From Quadrisphaera sp. DSM 44207 (GTDB lineage: Bacteria > Actinomycetota > Actinomycetes > Actinomycetales > Quadrisphaeraceae): DNA of 64,000 bases. Below the pieces are notes generated by a model. The model searched no databases, had not been told where the DNA came from, and worked only from the letters and a program-made list of their open reading frames with translations. Position 1 is the stretch's first letter. Each line of letters starts with the position of its first letter. The position numbers and the translations under genes were made by a program. Below are positions 57,506 to 64,000 of the stretch, in pieces. The stretch is from the NCBI RefSeq assembly GCF_900101335.1, contig NZ_FNKA01000004.1:179560-243559 (forward strand), given 5' to 3'.

Positions 57506-59464
57506 GTGAGCATGGAGATGGCGGCGTGGAGGTCGCTCTACGCCGGTCGCGGGCCGGAGGGCGAGCGGCCCCGCCTGTCGCGGGCGACGCTGCGGCGCAT
57601 GGCCGCGTTCGCGCGCCCGCACCGGCGCAGCCTCGCGCTCTTCCTCGCGCTCAGCGTGGCGATGGCCGTCCTCGCCGTCGCGGGCCCGGTGCTGGCCGGC
57701 CGGGTCGTCGACGCGATCGTCGGCGGCGCGGCGCTGGGCGTGGTGGTGCGCCTGGCGGTCCTGATCGCCGTCCTCGCCGTGGCCGAGGCGGGGCTCGGGC
57801 TGCTGGTGCGCTGGCTGTCGTCGACGATCGGGGAGGGCCTGATCCTCGACCTGCGCACGGCGGTGTTCGACCACGTCCAGCGCATGCCGGTCGCGTTCTT
57901 CACGCGCACGCGCACCGGGGCGCTGGTCAGCCGGCTCAACAACGACGTGATCGGCGCGCAGCGGGCCTTCAGCGACACCCTCTCCGGCGTCGTCAGCAAC
58001 CTCGTGGCCGTCGCCCTGACGCTCGTGGTGATGGTGGGGATCTCCTGGCAGGTCACCCTGCTGGCCCTGCTGCTGCTGCCGGTCTTCGTCCTGCCGGCCC
58101 GCCGCACGGGCGCGCGGCTGGCGCGCCTGGAGCGGGAGGCGGCGGACCACGACGCCGCGATGGGCGCGCAGATGACCGAGCGGTTCTCCGCGCCCGGCGC
58201 CACGCTCGTGAAGCTCTTCGGGCGCCCGGAGCGGGAGTCCGCCGAGTTCGCCGCCCGGGCCCGGCGCGTGCGCGACATCGGCGTGCGCACGGCGATGGTG
58301 CAGTGGGCGTTCTTCACCGCCCTGACGCTGGTCTCCTCCCTCGCCCTGGCGCTGGTGTACGGCCTCGGCGGGGCCTACGCGCTGCGCGGCACCCTCGAGG
58401 CCGGGGACGTCGTCACGCTCGCGCTGCTCATCACGCGCCTGTACGCCCCGCTGACGGAGCTCTCCAGCGCCCGGGTGGAGGTGATGAGCGCCCTCGTCAG
58501 CTTCGAGCGCGTCTTCGAGGTGCTCGACCTCGTCCCGCTGGTGCGCGAGGCGCCCGACGCCGTGCCGGCGCCCGACGGCCCGCTGTCCGTGGAGCTGGAG
58601 GACGTCCGGTTCGCCTACCCCTCCGCCGAGCAGGTGTCGCTGGCCTCCCTCGAGGACGTCGCGCAGCTGGACGCCCGCGGCGGCGGAGAGGTGCTGCACG
58701 GGGTCTCCTTCCGCGCCGAGCCCGGCCAGCTCGTCGCGCTGGTCGGCTCCTCCGGCGCCGGGAAGTCGACCATCGCCTCCCTGGTGCCGCGCCTGTACGA
58801 CGTCACGGGCGGCGCGGTGCGCCTCGGCGGCGTCGACGTGCGGCACCTGACGGCAGCCTCCGTGCGCGAGGCCGTCGGGATGGTCACCCAGGACGGCCAC
58901 CTGTTCCACGAGTCGATCCGCGCCAACCTGCTCTTCGCGCGCCCGGAGGCGGGCGAGGCGGAGCTGTGGGACGCGCTGGCCCGCGCGCGCCTGGCCGACC
59001 TCGTCGCGGACCTGCCGGACGGCCTCGACACCGTGGTCGGCGAGCGCGGGTACCGCTTCTCGGGCGGGGAGCGGCAGCGGCTGACGATCGCGCGGCTGCT
59101 GCTCGCCCGCCAGCGCGTGGTGATCCTCGACGAGGCCACCGCCCACCTCGACTCCACTTCGGAGGCGCAGGTGCAGGCCGCGCTCGACGAGGCGCTGGGC
59201 GGGCGCACGGCCCTCGTCATCGCCCACCGGCTGTCCACCGTGCGCGCGGCCGACCTCATCCTCGTCGTCGAGGACGGCCGGGTCGTCGAGCGGGGCACGC
59301 ACGCCGCGCTGCTGGCCGCGGGCGGGCGGTACGAGCAGCTGCACCGCACCCAGTTCGCCCAGCGCGCCCCCGCGGACGCCGCGGCAGCGGGCGCCGCTGC
59401 GGGAGCGGTGCCGGCTCAGCCGGCGTCGGGCGAGGCGTCCACCGACCGGGCGCGGTGGGCGTAG
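57506..59464 (+). CDS. ABC exporter, fused permease-ATPase
   Basis: A 652-residue half-transporter. The six-helix domain (~30-330) includes QRMPVAFFTRTRTGALVSRLNNDVIGAQRAFSDTLSGVVSNL, typical of the lipid A/multidrug exporter group. The ATPase (~365-605) has Walker A GSSGAGKST, Q-loop VTQDGHLF, signature RFSGGERQRLTIA, Walker B VVILDEATAHLD and VIAHRLST. The ATPase N-terminus carries a ~20-residue insertion (VSLASLEDVAQLDARGGG). The GTG at 57506 has GGGGAGGAGG upstream. The Ala-rich C-terminal tail overlaps the convergent gene by 49 bp. Confidence 0.94.
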   Translation: MSMEMAAWRSLYAGRGPEGERPRLSRATLRRMAAFARPHRRSLALFLALSVAMAVLAVAGPVLAGRVVDAIVGGAALGVVVRLAVLIAVLAVAEAGLGLLVRWLSSTIGEGLILDLRTAVFDHVQRMPVAFFTRTRTGALVSRLNNDVIGAQRAFSDTLSGVVSNLVAVALTLVVMVGISWQVTLLALLLLPVFVLPARRTGARLARLEREAADHDAAMGAQMTERFSAPGATLVKLFGRPERESAEFAARARRVRDIGVRTAMVQWAFFTALTLVSSLALALVYGLGGAYALRGTLEAGDVVTLALLITRLYAPLTELSSARVEVMSALVSFERVFEVLDLVPLVREAPDAVPAPDGPLSVELEDVRFAYPSAEQVSLASLEDVAQLDARGGGEVLHGVSFRAEPGQLVALVGSSGAGKSTIASLVPRLYDVTGGAVRLGGVDVRHLTAASVREAVGMVTQDGHLFHESIRANLLFARPEAGEAELWDALARARLADLVADLPDGLDTVVGERGYRFSGGERQRLTIARLLLARQRVVILDEATAHLDSTSEAQVQAALDEALGGRTALVIAHRLSTVRAADLILVVEDGRVVERGTHAALLAAGGRYEQLHRTQFAQRAPADAAAAGAAAGAVPAQPASGEASTDRARWA

Positions 59465-60510
59465 GCGGCCGCGCGCACCGCCTCGTCGCTCTCCAGCCCG
59501 GCCCCGAGCGCGCCGCCCGCCGTCGCCAGCGAGCTGGTCAGCCAGGCCAGCTCCACCCAGTCCCCGGCGCCGACGTCGTGACCGATGGCATCGGCGAACA
59601 GCGCGGGCACCACGAGCAGCAGCGCGGCCAGCAGGGCGAGGACGAGCAGCGCGGCGTAGAAGCACAGCACCCCGACGACGACGGTGCCGGTGGTGGCGAG
59701 GTTGAACAGCGCGACCTGCTTGCGCGCGCGGGGGGAACGGGCGCGCTCCCACAGCCCGGCGCCGGCGATCAGGGTGACGGCGACGGCGACCACCGCCCCG
59801 AGCCCGACCGCCACGTGGCGCACGGCGCCGAACGCGTCGGCGAGCCGCCAGATGTCGGAGGTGACGAGCGCGAAGACGCCCGTGGCCACGGCCGCGGCCA
59901 GCGCCCGGGAGAGCCCGGCGGCCAGGCGCCAGGGCTGGTTGGCGCGCACCATGCCGACCAGCAGCCGCAGGTTGCCGGTGAGCACCCGCGCCGTGAAGCG
60001 CACGCCGTCCCCGCCGGCGCCGGCCTGGTCCTCGCCCAGCTCGCGCAGGCGCCGGCCCAACCCCGCCGAGCGCGGCGCGGCGGCCGCCTCCTCGTCGTCC
60101 CCCAGCAGCGTGCGCACCAGCCCCAGCACGGTCGAGCGCGCGCGCCGGTGCAGGCCCACCGCGCCGAGCGCCGGCACGCAGAGCACCGCGACGCCGTGCA
60201 CCGGGCTGGCGTGGGCCACGACCGGGCGGCGCGCGACCTGCAGCGGCAGGTCGGTCAGGCAGACGGCGAGGTCCCACTCCTCCTCCAGCAGGCGCCGGCG
60301 CGCGGCCGCGACGAGCTCGCCGTCGTCGGCGGGCGGGACGACGAGGCCGTCCTCGACGGCCACCGCGCGCCACTCGACGTCCGGCAGCCGGCGCCCGAGC
60401 TCGCCGGGCAGCTCTTGCGCCAGGTGCCGCGCGAGCGCCGCCGGCGTGCCAGGAGCGCCGACGAGGCCGACGACGACGTCGCCGCGGGCGGCCTGCGCCG
60501 GAGCGCTCAC
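59416..60510 (-). CDS. Membrane protein of unknown function
   Basis: A 364-residue protein with a soluble N-terminal ~180 residues and about five membrane helices (GLSRALAAAVATGVFALVTSDIW, VGLGAVVAVAVTLIAGAGLWE, VVVGVLCFYAALLVLALLAALLLVVPALF, LAWLTSSLATAGGALGAGLES). The soluble part contains EEWDLAVCLTDLPLQVARRPVVAHASPVHGVAVLCVPALGAVGL, which looks conserved. I do not know the family. The GTG overlaps the EamA stop by 4 bp. Confidence 0.8.
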   Translation of the reverse strand: MSAPAQAARGDVVVGLVGAPGTPAALARHLAQELPGELGRRLPDVEWRAVAVEDGLVVPPADDGELVAAARRRLLEEEWDLAVCLTDLPLQVARRPVVAHASPVHGVAVLCVPALGAVGLHRRARSTVLGLVRTLLGDDEEAAAAPRSAGLGRRLRELGEDQAGAGGDGVRFTARVLTGNLRLLVGMVRANQPWRLAAGLSRALAAAVATGVFALVTSDIWRLADAFGAVRHVAVGLGAVVAVAVTLIAGAGLWERARSPRARKQVALFNLATTGTVVVGVLCFYAALLVLALLAALLLVVPALFADAIGHDVGAGDWVELAWLTSSLATAGGALGAGLESDEAVRAAAYAHRARSVDASPDAG

Positions 60511-61484
60511 CGCGGCCCCGCCCCGGGGGAGTCGTCCGCGGCGGCGGCCACCGGCGCCGCCTCGTCGACCGCCGGCGCAGCGCTGCCCTCGCGCGAGGCG
60601 GGGTCCGCGGGTGCGGCGGGGTCGCCCGGTGCGGCCGGGCGCCGCGTGGCCAGCCAGCAGCCGAGCAGCACGAGGGGGAAGCCGATCGCCATGCCCGGGG
60701 TGAAGCGCTCGTCGAGCAGGGCGATGCCGAGGGCCAGCGCGACGACCGGGTTGAGGAAAGTGATCACCAGCGCGCGGTTGGGCCCCACCTCGGCGATGAG
60801 GGCGAAGAAGACGACGAAGGCCGCGGCGGTGCACACCACGGTCAGCAGCACGACGCTGGTGACCACCTGCCCGCTCGGCCACCGCGCCGGCAGGGACGCC
60901 GCGGCGAAGGGCGCGTAGACCACCGCGGTGATCACCAGCGAGGCCGTGATCACCGCGAGCGGCGGGACGTCGCGCAGGGAGCGGCTGACCACCAGCGGCG
61001 CCGTCCCGTAGCCGAGGGCGACCAGGCCCACCTCGACCGCGGCGCCGACCTGCGCGCCGCGCACGTCGAGCCCGAGCAGCACGGCCACCCCGGCCAGGCC
61101 GACCCCGAGGCCGAGCGCGCGCCCGGCGGTGAGGCGGTCGTCGCCGCCGACCAGTCGGGTGGCCACGGCGGCCACCAGCGGCACGGCCGCCACCAGCAGG
61201 CCGGTCAGGGCGCTCGGCAGCTCCTCCTCGGCGTGCGAGAGCAGCAGCCACGGGCCCGTGACCTCCAGCACCGTGTACGCCAGCACGGGCCGCCAGGAGC
61301 GGAGCACCGCGCGCAGGGCCCCCGGCCGCACCGCCAGCGGCGCCAGCAGCAGCGCCGCCAGCCCGGCCCGCACCGCCACGAGCACCACGGGCTCGAGCTC
61401 GGTGACGGCCACCCGGATCAGCAGGTACGGCGTGCCCCACACCACCGCCATGACCGCGAACAGCGCCCAGCCGCGCCGGCTCAT
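60507..61484 (-). CDS. EamA/DMT-family transporter
   Basis: A 325-residue protein with ten predicted helices in two EamA repeats: WALFAVMAVVWGTPYLLIRVAV at the start, LLLSHAEEELPSALTGLLVAAVPLVAAVA, and ALIAEVGPNRALVITFLNPVVALALGIALLDE in the second repeat. It probably exports metabolites. The C-terminal ~40 residues are a soluble Pro/Ala tail. The ATG follows GGGGAGGAG. Confidence 0.92.
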   Translation of the reverse strand: MSRRGWALFAVMAVVWGTPYLLIRVAVTELEPVVLVAVRAGLAALLLAPLAVRPGALRAVLRSWRPVLAYTVLEVTGPWLLLSHAEEELPSALTGLLVAAVPLVAAVATRLVGGDDRLTAGRALGLGVGLAGVAVLLGLDVRGAQVGAAVEVGLVALGYGTAPLVVSRSLRDVPPLAVITASLVITAVVYAPFAAASLPARWPSGQVVTSVVLLTVVCTAAAFVVFFALIAEVGPNRALVITFLNPVVALALGIALLDERFTPGMAIGFPLVLLGCWLATRRPAAPGDPAAPADPASREGSAAPAVDEAAPVAAAADDSPGAGPR

Positions 61485-61584
61485 CCCGCTCCTCCCCTGC
61501 CGGGCGGCGCCGCGCGCAGCCGCTGGGGCCCATCCTCCTGCACGGCCGTGCGGTGCTCGCGCACCCGGTCGTGGCGAGGGGGAC

Positions 61585-61715
61585 GTGGACGCCGTACTGC
61601 TCGCAGCCCTCGCCGGGCTCGCGCTGGTCGACAGCACGAGCATCGGCACCCTCGTGGTGCCGCTGGTGCTGCTGCTGCGCCCTGGCCCTGGTCGACGCGC
61701 TCGCGAGGTGACGCA
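61585..61715 (+). pseudogene. 5' remnant of a small membrane transporter gene
   Basis: From a GTG with GAGGGGGAC upstream, the frame reads DAVLLAALAGLALVDSTSIGTLVVPLVLLLRPG. This is the first helices of an actinobacterial GAP/LysE-like membrane protein that normally continues for about 200 residues. Homology stops after about 40 residues, and the frame runs into the antisense of the GGDEF-EAL gene's 3' end. It looks like a truncated leftover. Confidence 0.5.
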
Positions 61716-61727
61716 CCTCCAGGCGCG

Positions 61728-63734
61728 TCAGTGCACCGCGGTCTGCGCCGCGGTCTGCGCCGCGGTCTGCGCCGTCCCGAACCGGCGCGGCGGCGCGCCG
61801 GCGTGCTCGTCGAGCCAGGAGAGCACCGACCCGGGCGGGATGGGCCGGCTGAGGACGTACCCCTGCACGGTGTCGCAGGCGAGGTCGGCGAGGGTGTTCC
61901 AGGCGTCCTCGTCCTCGACGCCCTCGGCCACCACCGACAGGCCCAGGTCCTTGGCGAGGTCCACGGTCGAGCGCACGATCACCTGGTCGGTGCGCCGGTG
62001 GGCCAGGGCGCGCACGAAGCAGCGGTCGATCTTCAGCTCGTCGACGGGCAGGCCCTGCAGGTAGGCCAGCGAGGAGTAGCCCGTGCCGTAGTCGTCCACG
62101 GACAGCGCGACCCCGAGCGCCTTCAGCTCGGTCAGCACCTCCAGCGCGGTGTCCGGGTCGGTCATCAGCGCGCTCTCGGTCAGCTCGAGCACCAGCCGCT
62201 CGCGCGGCACCGGCGAGCCCTGCAGCAGCGCCGCCACGCGCTGGGGGAAGGAGCGGTCCAGCACGTTGCGCACGGAGACGTTGACCGACACCGACAGGTC
62301 GTGGCCGGCCTGCGCCCACGCCGCGCAGGACGTCAGCGCGCTGTCGATGACGTGCAGCGTCAGCGCGTCGATCAGCCCGGTGTGCTCGACGAGGGGGATG
62401 AACACGTCCGGCATGACGGTGCCGTGCTGCGGGTGCTCCCAGCGCAGGAGGGCCTCCATGCCGTGCACCCGGCCGGTGCGCGTGTCGGCCTTGGGCTGGA
62501 AGTGCGGCACCAGCTCCCCGCGCTCGAGGGCGGAGCGCACGTCGCCGAGCAGGGCCAGGCGCTCGGGGCTGTAGTGGTCCGCGTCGCGGTCGTACGCCGC
62601 GACGCGGTCGGGCGCCTGCTTGGCCAGGTACATCGCGACGTCCGCGCGCTGCAGCAGCAGCTCCGCGGCGTCCCCGTGCTCGGGGGCCACCGCCACGCCG
62701 ACGCTCGCGCCGACGGAGACGTTGAGCCCCCGCAGGTCCACGGGCTCCTCCAGCACGGCGACGAGGCGCCGCGCCACCGCCACGGCCTCCGCGGCGCCGT
62801 CCACGACGGGCAGCAGCACGGCGAACTCGTCCCCGCCGAGGCGCGCGAGGGTGTCGGACTCGCGCAGGACGCCGACGAAGCGCGCGGCCACCTGGCGCAG
62901 CAGCTCGTCGCCGTTGCCGTGCCCGAGGGTGTCGTTGACCTCCTTGAACCGGTCCAGGTCCAGCAGCAGCACCGCCGTGGGGGCCCCGGTGCGCCGCGCC
63001 GCGGCGAGCGCCCGCTCGGAGCGGTCGAACAGCAGGGTCCGGTTCGGCAGGCCGGTCAGGGCGTCGTGCAGCGCCTGGTGCTCGTTGTGCGCCAGCTGCG
63101 CGCGCAGCCGGCGGCTGGCCACCGAGACCAGGCGGAACAGCGAGGCCCACAGCAGCAGCAGGCCGCCCAGCAGCACGCCGACGAGCCGGCGGGTGTCGGC
63201 GGCCACGCCGTCCAGCACCGGCTGGTGGGGCGTGTGCAGCCCCACGACGGCCACGACGTCGCCGTCCGCCACCTGCAGCGGCGTGTAGACCGCCACCACG
63301 GGGCCCGCCCCCTGCTCGCTCGCGTCCGCGACGGCGTAGGCCGGCAGGCCCGTCTCGAGCACCCCGCGCACCACCGGCGACGGCGGCCCGTCGCGGCCGA
63401 TCAGGCTGTGGTCGTCGCTGTAGAGGACGGCGCCGGTGGGGTCGAAGGCCTCGGCGCGCGTGAGGATCCCCTCCTCGACCCCGTCCGCCACGACCCGGTC
63501 GACCCGGGTCACCTCCGCCACGGTCAACCGGCCCCGGGCGGCGCCGTCGAGCAGCACCGACTCCAGGCCGACCTCCGTGACGAACCGGCCGCTGCGCAGG
63601 GCGTCCTGCAGGGCGCGCTCCTCGATCACGCCGCGCAGGCAGGCGCTGACGAGCACCGCCAGGACGGCGACCACGGCGAAGCTGGTGGTGCCGTAGACGG
63701 CCGTCAGCGACAGCCGTGCTGACCGAGCGGACAC
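61728..63734 (-). CDS. Membrane-anchored GGDEF-EAL cyclic-di-GMP signalling protein
   Basis: A 668-residue protein. Two membrane helices (~8-32 and ~185-205) flank an extracellular sensor domain resembling dCache/CHASE types. The GGDEF domain (~220-385) has DALTGLPNRTLLFDR and an intact RLGGDEFAVLLP. The EAL domain (~400-650) has the intact EALLRW motif, VSVNVSVRNV, LELTESALM, DDYGTGYSSLAYLQGLPVDELKIDRCFV and VVAEGVEDEDAW. Both activities are possible. The C-terminus ends in three AQTA repeats. The GTG at 63734 follows GGGAGG. Confidence 0.94.
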   Translation of the reverse strand: MSARSARLSLTAVYGTTSFAVVAVLAVLVSACLRGVIEERALQDALRSGRFVTEVGLESVLLDGAARGRLTVAEVTRVDRVVADGVEEGILTRAEAFDPTGAVLYSDDHSLIGRDGPPSPVVRGVLETGLPAYAVADASEQGAGPVVAVYTPLQVADGDVVAVVGLHTPHQPVLDGVAADTRRLVGVLLGGLLLLWASLFRLVSVASRRLRAQLAHNEHQALHDALTGLPNRTLLFDRSERALAAARRTGAPTAVLLLDLDRFKEVNDTLGHGNGDELLRQVAARFVGVLRESDTLARLGGDEFAVLLPVVDGAAEAVAVARRLVAVLEEPVDLRGLNVSVGASVGVAVAPEHGDAAELLLQRADVAMYLAKQAPDRVAAYDRDADHYSPERLALLGDVRSALERGELVPHFQPKADTRTGRVHGMEALLRWEHPQHGTVMPDVFIPLVEHTGLIDALTLHVIDSALTSCAAWAQAGHDLSVSVNVSVRNVLDRSFPQRVAALLQGSPVPRERLVLELTESALMTDPDTALEVLTELKALGVALSVDDYGTGYSSLAYLQGLPVDELKIDRCFVRALAHRRTDQVIVRSTVDLAKDLGLSVVAEGVEDEDAWNTLADLACDTVQGYVLSRPIPPGSVLSWLDEHAGAPPRRFGTAQTAAQTAAQTAVH

Positions 63735-63753
63735 GCGGGCCTCCCACGCAGAA

Positions 63754-63787
63754 GAGCGGACCCCGGTCCATCGACGGGGGTCCGCTC
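63754..63787 (-). terminator. Terminator hairpin after the right-end partial gene
   Basis: Arms 63754-63764 and 63777-63787 form an 11-bp perfect stem, followed on the minus strand by a short T-rich stretch (TTCTG). It lies 22 bp past the stop at 63810. Confidence 0.65.
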
Positions 63788-63809
63788 CTCCTTGAGGCGC
63801 CTGGGGGTG

Positions 63810-64000
63810 TCAGCTGGGGGTGCCGCCGCCCGCCGCACCGCTGGGCGCGTTCCCGGCGTCCCGGACCTCCCCCTGCACCGCGCCGCCCTGGGCGCCCTGC
63901 TGCTGGCTGCCCTGCTGCTGGCTGCCCTGCTGCTCGCCGCCCGCGCTGGAGCCCACCGCCGCCTGCTGCTGGGAGGAGGTCAGGTCGATGCTCTCCCCAC
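63810..64000 (-). CDS. C-terminal end of a Gln/Gly-rich protein (partial)
   Basis: A minus-strand frame enters from the right edge and stops at 63810. The visible 62 residues begin GESIDLTSSQQQAAVGSS and contain repeats of GSQQQ before a Gly/Pro/Ala end. The body of the gene lies outside the window and nothing can be said about its function. A terminator-like hairpin follows. Confidence 0.6.
   Translation of the reverse strand, partial: GESIDLTSSQQQAAVGSSAGGEQQGSQQQGSQQQGAQGGAVQGEVRDAGNAPSGAAGGGTPS

Noticed and set aside
56033..60373. Very long minus-strand frame antisense to LysR and the ABC exporter
   Set aside because: No domain is recognisable; it is the complementary reading of high-GC coding sequence.

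Overview
The window is about 64 kb of very GC-rich DNA (I estimate over 70 %) with densely packed genes, many GTG starts and many 4-bp ATGA/GTGA gene overlaps. The gene content (HspR-controlled dnaK operon, bifunctional-type dCTP deaminase, class F-like sortase, CtaG/CopD fusion, DUF4235, DUF6318 lipoprotein) points to a high-GC actinobacterium. Kineococcus or another member of the Kineosporiaceae is a guess from style only. It looks like ordinary chromosome: there is no IS element, phage, CRISPR array or rRNA, and one tRNA-Gly(CCC).

Layout. 1-4.3 kb (minus): a KAS III enzyme fused to an unrecognised 280-residue N-terminal domain, a MatC-type dicarboxylate permease and a partial CaiB/BaiF CoA-transferase. 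A 0.7-kb non-coding block of tandem repeats and hairpins follows. 5-9.4 kb: gnd, a small orphan gene, a lipoprotein/PKD-protein pair and a VapBC-like toxin-antitoxin pair. 9.4-13.9 kb: dnaK-grpE-dnaJ-hspR with two HAIR operators at the dnaK promoter. 14.7-18.0 kb: ykoE-ykoDD-ykoC, an ECF thiamine/HMP importer under a TPP riboswitch. 18-22.4 kb: small membrane proteins, a secreted protein with a sortase, and dcd. 22.5-25.6 kb: tRNA-Gly, a Gly/Asp-rich protein, a BrkB/YihY membrane protein and a stand-alone LigD polymerase domain. 25.8-31.1 kb: a thioredoxin-NHL protein coupled to CopD-CtaG, a nitrilase-family amidase and aroQ.

31.1-36.2 kb (minus): a HisC/Pat-like aminotransferase followed by the E1-alpha, E1-beta and E2 subunits of a branched-chain-type 2-oxoacid dehydrogenase. 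36.2-41 kb: a sugar MFS permease, a WXG100-like/hydrolase pair, a truncated GT2-like gene and a MOSC protein. 41.2-44 kb: purB, a low-MW phosphatase and a CPBP membrane protein in one operon. 44-47.7 kb (minus): lycopene cyclase, HAD hydrolase and ABC exporter in one operon. 47.8-52.2 kb: GNAT, MFS, an RsbW-like kinase, dinB and a SprT-like protein. 52.3-57.4 kb: two LysR regulators, each divergent from unusual genes (a cyclotransferase-homoserine dehydrogenase fusion; an NmrA-like oxidoreductase plus a degenerate inositol-monophosphatase). 57.5-64 kb: an ABC transporter, a membrane protein, an EamA transporter, a truncated transporter remnant, a GGDEF-EAL protein and the 3' end of a Gln-rich protein.

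The points most worth following are the KAS III fusion cluster, the GGCT-homoserine dehydrogenase fusion beside a LysR gene, the inositol-monophosphatase-like protein with altered metal ligands, the three strong hairpins between grpE and dnaJ, and the coupling of a cytoplasmic thioredoxin-NHL protein to CopD-CtaG. Homology statements come from reading motifs by eye; no database was searched.
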